A stretch of DNA of 64,000 nt from the NCBI RefSeq assembly GCF_030272615.1, contig NC_081408.1:198800841-198864840 (forward strand). The letters are read 5' to 3'. The DNA is from Cryptomeria japonica (lineage: Eukaryota; Streptophyta; Pinopsida; Cupressales; Cupressaceae). Position numbers and translations under genes: made by a program. Below the pieces are notes generated by a model. It did not search any database. It worked only from the letters and a program-made list of their open reading frames with translations, and was not told where the DNA came from. Position 1 is the first letter of the stretch, and each line of letters begins with the position of its first letter. Shown here one piece after another: positions 34,970-47,549 of the stretch.

Positions 34970-36960
34970 AAAATATATATGTAGCTTATTCTAGATGTCC
35001 TCCAAGTTTTATCACAAAGAAGCCATCATAAAATATAGATGTTAACATTGTGGAGTCATATCAACCCACCCCCATCATGCACAATTAAATTGATGAGTCC
35101 CTCCCTCCTCCCACACCTATCACCCCTCTTCCACCTCCTAACACTTTCAAAACCATCCCATCCATTGACACAACCCAACCCAAATCCCCATCTTCTCCTC
35201 CTAGTATTATTCAACCCTAATATAGTGAACCTCATGAATCCAACTTCGTTATATACACCCTAGTTGAATAACCTACTATCCTTCCATCTAGTCCATCTAA
35301 AGAATCTACCAAACATTTATTTGTTATCAAACCATCCACACCAATCCAATCATGTCAAAACCTTATCCTAGAGCATGTTGAAATATCCATCGACCCAATT
35401 CAAGATCCTACCATCCCACATACTCCATCTCATGGTCTATTATTATCCCCCCATCCAAATCATGACCATAGTATACTATCTAATCCACTTCATGATCCTT
35501 TATCACCTCCTATCCAAATGATCCCACCACCATCAATCTAGCGTGTTGGTCCTCTTACCTTCATTCATGGTGATTCTCTTGCAATATAAGAACACCTTAT
35601 ACTCACCACCCATCCTCCTCAATCTAATAACGTACTCTCATCTTGTTACCAAAACAATAAGAATTATATTTTAAATTTAATTGATCAAGAAAATGAACTA
35701 TCAAGGTAAAGGATTAGGCCTACATGAGAAAGGTACCTTAGATCCCAACCATATCAAAGAAAATACATGATCACAAGGTCTTGGTTACATAAACCAACAC
35801 TTCATCCAAAATATTGGTAAAAATATTATTAAACCCAAGCATACTTCCAAATGTACAACAACATCTTCCCATCATTTCTCCAAACCATTTATTAGCATCA
35901 CCCCTCCCCCATCATATCAACATAAAACAACCATTTATCTTTCTCACTTCATCCCCTAAATCCATTTCGGGTCCTTATATTCCAAAATCTGCCATCACAT
36001 ATCCTCAACCTACTAAAATTATTTTGGGCCCTTACATCCCAAAATACCATTTTCCATCTTATCCCATTCATCCCCTCATACACCAATCCCATATCCCTAT
36101 CACCCATCATAAACATCTTAGTCCTTTAATTCCCAATTAGGATCAGCAAAGGCACATACCCATGAATCATATCTAACATTCTACTTCCATAACTCCATTC
36201 ATATTTCCCCCAATATCATCCACCTCCTTGCACCCACACCATTTCTACTAGAATTATTTGCATGTCAAATAAAAAATGCATAAAGCTAAACATCCACAAC
36301 AATCTAAAGATAACCATGTCCCCTAAAAAATACATGCTCAAAAAAAGAAAAAAATGATCTAAGAGCATAATCAATTTCAAATTCCACAAAGGCCCACTAT
36401 ATAAAAAATAAAAATAGTTTGGATCCCAAAGAAAAAATAACTAATGCATCCAAAAGAAAAATCCCTAATGCCATCAAAAGTTGCAAATTTCCAAATGTTG
36501 TGCAACCCCCCTCCATCTCCCAAATATATTTGGGGTCCCTATGTCCAAAAAATCCCTATCCTAACTCCTCCATCATTTGCTTCTCCTTCACTTATTCAAC
36601 ATCCATCACAATATGTGTCAATTTTGATCCTAACAACATCCCCCCATTACATTCCCCTTCCATCATTCCATCCAAAAAATTCGTACCACCATATCTCTTA
36701 CACAACATATATCCATCTTTAAAACCATCTAATCCACACCTTTTCACAATCAACCCATCCTAATAAGATTGTATCAATATCCAATGACCACTCCAAATGG
36801 GCTTCCATTACCTTGATATAGAACTTGTTTTTTGAGTCCTCCATATATCTCCTTGTTATCCAAGTCAACATATCTACATACTTATCTGTATCCATTCCCA
36901 TCCATACAATGTCTACAAATATTCAAAATATTAAAAAAAAAAAAAAGTATAGAGAAAAAT
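34970..36960 (+). pseudogene. Proline-rich remnant with G-patch-like fragment (Tat-type Ty3/gypsy relic)
   Basis: Plus-strand reading is Pro/Ser/Thr/His-rich. At about 35696-35800 it reads GKGLGLHEKGTLDPNHIKEN followed by SQGLGYI, matching the layout of the G-patch-like spacer between protease and RT in element G (GYKGHDLG ... NRGLGYT at 54418-54520). Downstream are three repeats of a phrase reading GPYIPK, SGPYIPK or LGSLCPKN (near 35960, 36020 and 36530). No RT, RNase H or integrase follows, so the pol region has been lost or was never present. The frame contains many stops. Confidence 0.45.
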
Positions 36961-39030
36961 TCATTCAATGGTGAAAACTTGGTAAATAGGCACCTTGGAT
37001 AGGTACCATGATGAAAAAATATAAACTACGAGTCATGTGTGAATCCTCACCCATTTTATCTCTCAACTTGGGGGAAAGTTTTTCCAGATACTTATCCATC
37101 ATTTTATTCCCCTACAATATCAATTATATCCTATCTATCTCAATTTTGGCATCCTCCTTTGGATCAAGTGATAAAAAGATAGAGGCGACCATTTATACAT
37201 GCTTTGGACACCTCTTGGCATCCATTTACCCATCATAATTGTCATCTATCTAACCTCCTATCCATACTTACTCCCATCCATATAATCCTTCTACTTACCT
37301 TCACAATCCTTATCCATCCATCGTCCTATCTTCCATCTAACCTCCTATTCACCCATACTTCCTCATATCCATATAATCCTTCCACATAGCTTCATAGTTA
37401 TTATCAACCCATCATACTATGTTTCATCTACCTCCCTCATCCTTATGTCATTTCCCCATCATACATGACATATCTTGAGCAAAAAATTCTATTCCTTTGT
37501 GACATAGTCATTGGTGACCCTATCACACCCACCATCCATCCACTAATCCCTTCTTCCAACAATCCTTATCTCCAAATCCTCAACCCCTTCATCAATAATA
37601 TTTTCATCTCCTAATCCTTGTCTCATAATGCTTCCATATCCAAATCCTTATCATAATATCATCCATCTTTCAATCCCTCTTATCATGTCATTCATCACCT
37701 CATAAGTCCCTTTCCATTGGCATCTAGTTCTAGGCTACCCTCATGCAACGAACTACCATTCATTCCATCTATCCTAGTTCTCCTCACAATCCAAGATCAA
37801 ATCCAGATCAACTTACCCCAATCGAATCCTTGGTCTTGTTCCTTGTCTTTCTACAAGCCTTGATCAGAATCCAATCATCATCATTGAGATGTATCCTTCC
37901 CAATCAGTGTGATATCTTAGGATATATCATTCCCACATCAAGAAAACCCTATGCATCATCAATCCAATCCTTGTGTTGTTTCCAAATATATCTTTCCCAC
38001 ATCAACAACACCCCATCCATCATCTTTCTATATTCACTTTTTATCTTGACTAGGGAAACATCATGTTTTTCTTTGAGTCATCTATCCACTAGGTATAATA
38101 CCTTTACAACCTATTGTATATCGTGTACATCTTATAAATCACGTCTTGTAAATAGCATCAGTTGTGTGTCTACATCTAGGAACATTTGTACATATGTGTC
38201 CTCAGGTCTCATCTTGGTATCAGTCTCTTTATGTTATCAAGTTTGTACCCCTATGTATAAAGTTTTTCAACAAGATCTACTAGTCCTTGGAGCTCTTAGG
38301 TGTAAAACTTGTCTCTTATCATATGAATCCTAGTTTAGCATCCATCACTAGTCTTTGTAGGACATATCCTTCCTCACACTAGACCATATCAACTCCATCC
38401 ATCATCATCCCTATGGAAAAAGGTACTTGAGAGGATTTTTATTTCCTTGGTGCTTTTGAATTTTTGTTAATCTTTATCTTGAGCTTCCTATTCTTACCTC
38501 CTTATGATCACCATGATCCTTTGAATAGTGAAACTTGAAGCATAGTCTTGATTTTTGTGAGCTTTAATCTTTTTTTATGTGTCCTATGTTGTTACCACAT
38601 AGACCCTTGTAGTCTCATGCTATGCTAAGGCATATCTTCTACTTGTGGTTATCTAGAATCATGCCCCCCATAGTTCCCTACAACTTTGTGAGATGTTAGA
38701 TTAACCTTTTTTTATTTTTTATATCAGTCTTGTGGATTTGATATGAAGTCACCTTAGTTTCTTATACCCTAGTGCATAATATCTCATGCTAATTTAAAAC
38801 AAGTTCTCACTACATGGGAATTATCATATGGCTCTCAATCTACCCATCCATATATCCTATAAGTTTCTAGTCCATATGTCCTATATTTCTATCACCCATA
38901 TTCCTATTTCATCTTTCTTCTATCCCCTCATCTTTAGCTTTAAACCTCATTCATTTTGCTTCTTTCATATTCTCATATGCTATTGTTGTTGTTATTTCAT
39001 CTCCTTCCTCTATACCATTGCATTTTTGCC
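36961..39030 (+). other. 3' untranslated-type region of the Tat-like relic
   Basis: At 36970-37005 the phrase GTGAAAACTTGG, then ATAGGCACCTTGG recurs. Element G has the same phrase pair after its integrase gene (58449-58475 and 58538-58605), where such GGTGAAAACC...GGCACCTT motifs mark the pol-to-3' region. The rest is long pyrimidine-rich DNA (CCATCC, CATCCTT) with chance frames up to 196 codons (37743-38333) lacking any recognised motif. Confidence 0.4.
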
Positions 39031-39040
39031 TAATTTCATA

Positions 39041-39345
39041 TTGCATAATATAGACTTGTTAGTCTATCCATTACCATGTTCATGCATTTCATTATCATCT
39101 CAATTCATCCTATATAATATAGACTTATTAGACTATCCATTCTCATGTTCATACATTTAATTATCATCTAGTTTCATCTTGCATAATATAGACTTGTTAA
39201 TCTATTCATTCTCACATTCATACATTTTCTTATCATATAGTTTCATCTTGCATAATATAGACTTGTTATTCTATCCATTATCCTTTCACCCATTCCATTA
39301 TCATATAGTTTCATCTTGCATAATATAGACTTGTTAATCTATCAA
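39041..39345. repeat. 69 bp tandem repeat, ~4.5 copies
   Basis: The phrase AATATAGACTTGTTA recurs with its TAGACTT at 39051, 39120, 39189, 39258 and 39326, a period of 69, 69, 69 and 68 bp. Intervening text (TCTATCCATTCTCATGTTC, then TTATCATCTAGTTTCATC) is also shared. It lies in the 3' region of the Tat-like relic, as the 46/50 bp array does in element G. Confidence 0.9.
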
Positions 39346-40369
39346 TTAATATTTCATCAACATCATAATCCTAGGCTACATCCATAATAAATCTACCATA
39401 ATCATCCATAAAAAATCTATGTTTCCTTAAGTCCTAGCCTAAAGTAAATAATTACCTTTATTTATTTACCCTTACCTATATCCCTTTCGTCCAAACAATT
39501 AAATAAATAGGTTTCATTTATTTAATTTATCCCTCACATGGTACATCCTCCATCACTTTTACTCATCTCCTAATCATCAACTAATCAAGTGTACACATTT
39601 AATCCTTTATTAAGTATGGTCAACCTCTATAGCCCCATCACATCAAGAACATGGGCCCCTTATCGATGCAGTCAAGGATGGAGGGTCCACAATGGATTGT
39701 CCATCCTTGAGAAAAGTTTAACACAAAACTTAGCATAAAAAATAAACAAGAAATTTTATTGATAAAAAAAGTTCTTACATACTCTTAGGCCCTCATACAT
39801 TTGGCCCATTGGCCCCACATGTTGGTGCACAGGTCATCATGGGATTATTACAATGAAAATACAGAAGAGTATCCTAGATCTTATTTCCTAGTTCTCTTAA
39901 CTCCCTATCTATGAATGCTACTTTCCAAATATCTTTGAAGGTTTTTTATATACTAGCTCCAAGCATTAGGAGCAATCCATGTCAACCTCCTTTAGGTCCC
40001 AAGTCCTATTTTTAGCATAACATGTAGGTTGGATCTAGATAGTTGAAAAAGGAAAAAAAATCCATGCAAATAGGTGAAAACCCTTCTAAATTTTTCCTTG
40101 CCTCCTATCTATTGTGTGATGTGTTGTACCAACTATGAAAGGTTCAAAGAATTTATCCACGCTATCTCCTTTAGGTCTATTCCCAAACTATTTGATAGGA
40201 TGGACTGCCAATGAAGAGATCTTTTGATCAATATGTTCCCAATTGTTGCCACCTTGATAGGTTATAGTAGACATGTTGTGCTACCTCTATTCCACAAAGG
40301 AAAATAGTTTGATGGGTATGATATAGTCAATTTCTCTAGGATTCTCTTGCATCAAAATCCTAGGGTTAT
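39346..40369. other. Non-coding stretch, probable LTR/3' region remnants
   Basis: Includes AT-rich 39430-39540 (AAATAATTACC, TTATTTATTTACCC), superficially like the AT-rich start of the element G LTR. At 39735-39775 on minus, AATAAAATTTCTTG follows a T-run, a possible RNA end signal of the chromovirus to the right. LTR borders could not be fixed. Confidence 0.35.
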
Positions 40370-43300
40370 TTGAGAAGTGCACCCTACACATTGCTAGCTT
40401 TAGATATTATTGAAATTTCTCTAATTCACTCTCTTAGATCTAAGTTACATATTATAATGGCTTGCCTTTCCACTTGACCAAATATTCCTTATATTTCTTG
40501 TTCTAGGTGTTGAACCTAGCTCGACCATCTAGAATTTTTTCTATCTACTCTAATTGTGGTTGTGGTAGTTGGTCCTAAAGTGATGCTCTTGTATTGTCTT
40601 CATTGGTTTATGCTCCATCAAACTAGTAGAGATCCGGGACATTGAATACTATTGAGATGTCAATGCCTTCTAGTATCTCCACTTCAATTATAATTTTTAA
40701 AATCAAAATTTTTAAGGATCTTGCAAGGCCCAAAATTCTTCCTCTTCATCTTGTTGTATGTGCCTATTAGAAACCTCTCCTTCTGTAGGTGTACCATGAC
40801 TTCATCTCTAATAGAAAACACCTTATGCCACCATTTGGTATCTACCTACTCCTTGTACTTACCATTCCTGGTCTTCGGATGATGCTTGACCTCCTTGTGA
40901 ATGGCCTCCATATGGTCTTAAAACTCTTCTGCCTCAACACTCTTCTTGTCTTCTAAGTTGATGTCTCTAAGTTCTTCTATGCTAGGATGCATTTTGGTAA
41001 CAATATCAAATGGTTTCTTTCTGGTACTTGATTTTACCTAATTATTATATACAAATTATGCCTATATTATGATTAAATCCCAATTTGTAGCCTTGTCTCT
41101 TACCAAACATCTGATCAAGTTCCCCAATCTTCTATTTACCACCTTTGTTTGTCAATTGGTCTAGGGATGGAATGTGGATTTGAAATTTATATCTATCTGC
41201 ATCTTCTTCCAAAGTGTTCTCCAAAATTATCTAATAAATTTGGTTTCTTGGTCTATAAGAATGCTCTGCAATTGTCCATGTAGTCTTTCCACTTCCAAAA
41301 AAAAGGTCAGCAATATGTACTACATTGTGAGTCTTCTTGTATGGAATGAAATGCATCATCTTAGAGAATTGACCTACTACTAAAAATATAGAGCCATGTC
41401 CTCTCCAAGTCCTTGGAAATCCTAACACAAAACCCATACTAATATCCAACCAAGGTCTTTATATAATTGGAAGAGGTTGATAAAACTAGTATCTAGGTCC
41501 CTTACCCACTTGATGTTGGCATGTGGTGACTAATCATGTTGATAGTCTTAAATTTTGGTGACATTTTCAGCCTCATTTCCCCTTATATCAATTAGTGTTG
41601 ATACATGAGTGCTAGTGGTTGCAAGGGAGAAGACCCCCCTTGTAGGCTCTAGTTCCCTAACCAATAGGGGGCCCATCAGGAAATGCACCTTGGCAAGGGT
41701 TTTCAAGGTTAGCGCCCTTGAAACCAAAGTTCAATTATAATTTATCATTGTGAATCCTAACTATTTATCGTTAGGTCATAGATCTGACAATTGATATATT
41801 GTGTGCTTTTTTTGTCCTAGAGGGAAACCCTATATTATGAGGGCATTCTATTACGACTAGATATCATATTGTAATTTTCTCTTCTCTAGATAATAGAAAC
41901 GACATGGATGGTTATTTATCTAGTGGATGTATTCGTAATTGGATGAACCATGTTAAATGTCCATGTTATTGTGATTTATTATTTTTGCCTCTCTTATTTT
42001 ATATTATATTTAATATAGTTTATTGCTCCAGTCTACCTTAAACCCTAACATCTAACAAGTTCTACACTCTTGAACATACTTTCAAACATCTTTGCAGATT
42101 TGAGGCTAAAAGTAAATCTCACCAAGGCTATAGTTTTGTCAATGCCAACATGTCTTTCTAACTCTTTAGAATGTTTTTCCTCAATCAAATTTTACAACAT
42201 TGATCTCCTTTAAATGCACAATCGGTTCCCTTTGAACAACATGTCATCTTGAATTAATTAATCCAACCACTTCTATTAGTTACTACTGATTTTCTACTTT
42301 CCTTTCAGGCCTCTACAAAGTCAAGGTCAAGCTCACATAAATTCTTCAAGTCATCAAATCCCATCACTTCCACATGCATTTGCATCATCTAGTTTCTACT
42401 TCTACTTAGTACATCTGCAACCCAACTTGACTTTCCACTTTAATGCTTTGAGGCAAATGGGTAGCTTTGCATTAATTTTACCCACCGCATATGCCTTTGG
42501 TTCAACTTTCTTTGATTATTCACGTAACTTAGAGGGCTTGATGGTCAATATACAAAACAAACTCCTTTGGTAGCAAGTAGTGTCTCCATTTCTTTAGAGC
42601 TTGGATTATGACATAGAATTCCTAATCATACATTGAATATATTCTCTAGGAATCATTCAACTTCTCACTTAAATAAGCAATTGGCCTCCCTTCTTGGATA
42701 TTGACTACTCTATAACACTACCACTAGCATCACAATCTACCTTGAATACTTTGTTGAAATCCAGTAAGGCTTATACCAATTTATCCATTACCTTTTTCTT
42801 TAGCATCTCAAAAATCTTTTGTGCTCTAGACATCCACTTAATCTCCTTTTGGCCTCCTCTCAATGTTTGCATTAGTGGTGTACATATGGTGTTGAAATTC
42901 CTAATGAGCTTCTGGTAAAAACTTTCTAAACTATGAAAATATCTATAATTTCTTTCACCTTCTCCAAATCCATCTTTAGTCCCTCTACAGAGATTAAAAT
43001 CCCTAGGAAAACCAACTCTATCTTCAAGAAATTGCACTTCTTAATGTTGATCGGTATCTTCTCTTCCCTTAAGAACTAGAAATTATTTTTGATGTATCAA
43101 ATATATTATTTTTTAGTCCCACTGAAAATCATAATTTCATCCAAATAAACACTAAGGACCTTACCAAGGAGCTCCTTCAACACTTTGTCCATCAATCGTA
43201 TGAATATGGTTGGTGCACTAGCCACCCATATAATCCTTCATTTGTCTTGAAAACACTCTTCCATTCATCACCTTCTTGGATTCTAATATGATGGTATCCA

Positions 43301-43560
43301 CTCTTGACGTCAATCTTGGTGAGGTATCTCGTACCATTCAAATGGTCCATAATTTCATCCATACTTGGCAAAGGAAACCGGTACAAGTAATTGTGGTCTT
43401 GTTGATGGACTTTGAATTAGTATACATCCTATATTCTCCATCTTTCTTTTGCGCGAAGACAACATGCACTACACATGGACTTGGCTCTCCTAGATTAGTC
43501 CTTTCTCTAGCAACTCCTACACATTTATAGTCAACTCTGCATTCTTTGTTGATGTCATTT
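40370..43560 (-). pseudogene. pol: Chromovirus (Ty3/gypsy) pol remnant: RT, RNase H, integrase, chromodomain
   Basis: Read on minus: RT (about 43530-43090: FPLPSMDEIMDHLNGTRYLT, KIDVKSGYHHIRIQEGDEWK, then PTIFIRLMDKVLKELLGK), with the MPFGL segment deleted after GLYGWLV and the catalytic motif now YLDE instead of YLDD. RNase H (about 42760-42400: VDCDASGSVI). The integrase core (about 41450-41040) has [11 protein letters not shown] where SMDFVLG is expected, and QTKVVN where QTEVVN is expected, so two catalytic acids are lost. At 40550-40370 is a chromodomain piece (KEYLVKWKGKPL), which targets integration to chromatin and defines chromoviruses. Stops are frequent throughout. Gag, protease and LTRs were not resolved. 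An LTR-like insert interrupts it at 41596-42057. Confidence 0.85.
41596..42057. repeat. LTR-like insertion in chromovirus pol
   Basis: A 462 bp segment starting TGTTGATACATG and ending ACATCTAACA, falling between the RNase H and integrase-core parts of the chromovirus and unlike either. TG...CA ends and the lack of pol similarity suggest a short solo LTR or TRIM-type element. No convincing target duplication is seen (ATTAG left, AGTTC right), so the borders are provisional. Confidence 0.4.
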
Positions 43561-44144
43561 GGTGTGTTACATTGTTAGTCAAGCTTGCTTCAAGTATGAG
43601 ATCCATGTGATAGTTGATACTCTTGTATTGGATGGAAATGGAATCAGGAAGAATTAGGACCTAAAACCACTTTCATACAAACATTGGAATACAAAAGAAC
43701 CTAGAGGAGTTATCCTCTTTGACTAACTCTTGTGAAAGATAGTCAAGGGATACTTCTCAGGTTTCTATTCCTTTGTTGTGGAAATGGATATGCTAAGTAT
43801 AGGAGAATGTAAAACTATGATGAGAGAATAAGAAAAAGTGAATATAACTAGCAAGTATAATAAACTAACTCATAATATAATTGAGACAAGTACAAAAATG
43901 ATAGACGAATTTGATAGTGCACTTGTGATCAAAATTTGCAGTTAAATTGACAGGACCAGGGTGTTGGGTGCCTTGGTCAACTAAGTTGCAGTTTGGAAAT
44001 TTGGTTTATGAGATAGTCTAAATAGTGACCTAAAAATATGTAGTAGAACACAAAGGACCAAGGCATGGGGATGTCTTGGTCTTAGGACAAGGGTATTGGG
44101 TGTTCTGATCTTTGAAAAATAGGTTTAACTTCTGCCAATGGATC
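43561..44144. other. Non-coding spacer before element B
   Basis: No ORF. At 43951-43978 GGACCAGGGTGTTGGGTGCC, then TTGGTC, matches the block at 30812 in the gypsy-like LTR fragment in the same orientation. A looser copy lies at 44051-44105. It may be the edge of another LTR of that family into which element B inserted. Confidence 0.4.
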
Positions 44145-45422
44145 TGTTAGGATAACCAGTGAAAAACTGAGGGGGGGGGGGGGGGGGGGGGTTGAATCAG
44201 TTGTTAATAGATTATAACTTTTAATCCACAATATAACCTTAAACAAATCAAGTATCGGTAAAGCACAGATAGCTGTTGGTAGGAATAGATATCGGTAAAC
44301 AATACAACTTAACAATTAATCAGATAATCAATGTAAAGCAACCATACCACATAACACCATTATTTGTACGTGGAAAACCTGGAAAGGAAAAAACCAAGGT
44401 GGGAATCCTACCCACAGTCAGATGATACTTGTGTAGAATGTATGTGTTACAATGAGAGGCTTGCACTTGCAAGAAGGAACACTGCCTAGAGCGTACTGTT
44501 CATTACAAAAGAGTCTCACTAACTATAGAGAGGCTACAACCTTCTCAAGATAAATGGACAATAATCCAATAGAGTGAGCTACTAGAAATAGCATCTACCA
44601 TGCCTGATTACAATCCCAGTTAAGCTCAATGTCGGAGGACTAAATCCTCTTTCGAATCCAATTCGATTACCAATGATCAATCAACTCCTCTGCCTAAATG
44701 ATATTACAATATTTGCACATTACATTCCTTGACCATGACCTTTTTAATAACCATGATACTTTACAAAGAGTTTCTACCTCTTATTTATACAAACCCTAAG
44801 CCCTAAACCAATTAGGTTGGCCACCTAAATATATTACAATAAGATCATTACATGATTCCATTTATAATGATATGCCATGTCGGCTTAAGACCAAAACAAT
44901 AATAACAAATCCATAATACATCTCGAACCATCCAGGTAACATGTAGAGTACAAGCTAGCATGATACCGATCCATAACCTAGATAGGTACTAGACCTATTT
45001 TGGGTCCACCATGCCAAAGCACTATCTTCAAGCAATTGAAGCATGATCAATGAACATCTTTAGCATCATGAAATCTATGAAGAAGTTGCACCAACACCAA
45101 TACCAATTGTGCATCCTATCATGATTCCTCGATGAAAGCTCTATCGGTAAAGCCTTAAACCAATGTTGGTAAGGGTTTACCAGAGCGTATGATAAAATCC
45201 AATTACCAAGCCAATACCAACTGACCAAAACATGCTCATGGCTCATATAACACATGAAATACAATATACTTCACTGATCCAAAAATGTCAGAAGTGTCAA
45301 TGGATAATCTCTTCTGCCGGTAACCAAAGTTCGTCTGTCAGTAACCATCCATATCAGCTAGTGTTGACATCAATGACAAAACATCAATGCAACACATAAT
45401 CAATTCATCCATAATGCCAACA
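44145..45422 (-). repeat. 3' LTR of copia element B
   Basis: On minus it runs TGTTGGCATTATGG ... TATCCTAACA, 1278 bp, the same family as the LTRs of A. It has TATAAATAA on minus at 44781-44789, the hairpin block at 44370-44397, and an unusually long C-run (about 20 G on plus, 44171-44191). Confidence 0.92.
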
Positions 45423-45680
45423 ATCTCCCCCTTTGGCATTGATGACAACACTAGATGTGAAAAACATCTAATTACCACAAAATGCCAAACAAGTCTCCCC
45501 CTATGGAAGACAACCAATCAATCAATAGCTCTCCCCCTGTGAATGATATCTTTGTAAGGTTCCAAATGATTTTTCACATTACTATCACTCCCCCTTTGAC
45601 ATCAATGCTAAAAATATGACAAAAATATCAAAACAATGATATAAACATCTGAATCTCAAAGCTGACTACTCCCCCTAAGT
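45423..45680 (-). promoter_or_regulatory. Five polypurine tracts of element B
   Basis: C-runs on plus (purine on minus) at about 45423-45434, 45493-45505, 45529-45540, 45585-45597 and 45666-45677, in the same order and spacing as those at 15264-15529 in element A. The first is adjacent to the 3' LTR and is the functional-type tract. Confidence 0.85.
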
Positions 45681-45769
45681 AGTAGCACCACTCATTAGTG
45701 CCAAAATGAATAATGTATTTGATAATACATGTTGGACTGATGATAAACTTCATCAATCAAGACTCTGTT

Positions 45770-47544
45770 GGAGGGGCAGAAACCCCTAACCTATCTCTCA
45801 AATATTCAAATGATTCCTTAGACAGTGGTTTAGTGAATATGTCTGCAATCTGTTCTTTAGTGTTCACATAGACCAATTTGACTTCCTTTGCTTCTACCTT
45901 GTCCTTCATAAAGTTATACTTTATTTAAATATGATTAGTCTTAGAGTGAAATACCGAATTCTTAGACATGTCAATAGCTGCAGAGTTATCACAGTAGATA
46001 ACTACCGGTTCATTACAATTTACCCTGATATCCTTCAACATTTGCTTCATCCACAAAGCTTGAGTGCAATTAGTTGTTGCTGCAACATATTCAGCTTATG
46101 CAATAGATAAAGAAATGCATGATTATTTTTTGTTGATCCATGAAACTAGTTTCTTTCCAGGAAAGAAATCTCCACCAGAAGTGCTCTTCATGTCATCAGT
46201 GTCACCTACCCAATCTAAGTCAGTATATGCACATAAAGTGAAATCATCATCTCTAGAATACCATAAACCATATTCTGTTGTTCCTTGCAAATACCGAAAT
46301 ATTCTCTTTACTACACATTCATGATTTTCTTTAGGATTACTTTGATATCTTGAAACAATACTTACTGCATTCATAATATCAGGTCTAGTCTGAGTTAGAT
46401 ATAATAGACCACTAATCATAGATTTATACCTTGTTGGATTTACCAGTGTAGAAGTATCCTTGATAGATAGTTTCTTACTTTTATCCATAGGAGTACTTAC
46501 CGGTTTGGAATTCTCCATACCAAACTTTTTCAACAATTCCCTCAAATACTTAGTTTAAAAGATAAAAATGCCTTTGTGAGTTTGAGTAATCTGCAAACCT
46601 AAGAAAAATTTCATCTCACTAATCATGGACATTTCAAATTCATTTTTCATGTTGTTAGCAAATTCCATGCACAGTTTATCTTCTCCTCGAAAAATGATAT
46701 CATCAACAAAAACTTCAATAATCAGAATATCATTATCAATGATCTTATAATATAGATTACTATCAGCACTACCTTTAGTAAAACCAAGCTTCAAAAGATA
46801 TTTATCCAACCTTGCATACCAAGCTCTAGGAGCCTGTTTCAAACCATATAAATCTTTTTTCAATCTACAAACCATATCTTTGTCATCTATTAGTGAAAAT
46901 CCATCAAGTTGCTCAATGTAAACTTCTTCCTCAAGCTCACCATTTAGAAATGCACATTTGACATCCATTTGATAAACTTTATAGTTCTTATAAGCTGCAT
47001 AGGCAAGAAATAGTCTAACAGCTTCAATTCTATCTACATGTGCAAATGTCTCATCATAATCAATTCCTTCCATTTGACAATATCCTTTACAAACCAATCT
47101 AGCCTTGTTTCTTATAAATTGACCATCCTCATTCAGTTTATTCTTAAAAACCCATTTAGTTCCAATAACATTCTTATTTTTAGGCCGGGGAACTAAAGAC
47201 CAAATTTCATTCTTCTCTATTTGATCTAATTCATCTTCCATAGCCTTTAACCAATGTTTATCCTTACAAGCTTCAATTACAATTTTTCGGTTCAACTTGA
47301 GAAATAAGACATACGTCTTCATTTGCTAGTTTTCTTCTTATCATAACTCTCTTGTTTCTATCTCCAATAATTTGATCTGCAGAATGATTTAATCTTACAT
47401 ACCTTGGTGTCTTTTGAACTTCAGGTTCACTTCTCTAATCATCAGTCATAGTTGAATGTTTTGATTGTGCCAGTGTAACTGTCTCAGCTTCATGTACCAA
47501 TTGAGGCATTGGTGGTTCAGTTATGATCATTTCCACTGCCAGTT
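45770..47544 (-). pseudogene. pol: Element B pol, 3' half: reverse transcriptase and RNase H
   Basis: RT frame 47322-46555 (255 codons open) reads [20 protein letters not shown], then [30 protein letters not shown] and catalytic [12 protein letters not shown] stop at ~46555 interrupts before RELLKKFGMENSKPVSTPMD (46545-46123), which leads into RNase H with LCAYTDLDWVGDTDD, then the damaged C-terminal part to about 45770. It is better preserved than A. The upstream end is cut at 47545 by insertion of element G. Confidence 0.9.
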
Positions 47545-47549
47545 CCCTA
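47545..47549. repeat. Left target-site duplication of element G (CCCTA)
   Basis: CCCTA directly precedes TGTAGACAC, the G LTR start. The partner at 61543-61547 is CCCTG, giving 4 of 5 identity. Element A at the homologous position shows the uninterrupted target, confirming the insertion point. Confidence 0.8.

Noticed and set aside
37743-38333. 196-codon plus-strand frame
   Set aside because: Pyrimidine-biased DNA depleted in stop codons. Ser/Ile/Cys-rich product with no motif and no homologous frame in related elements.
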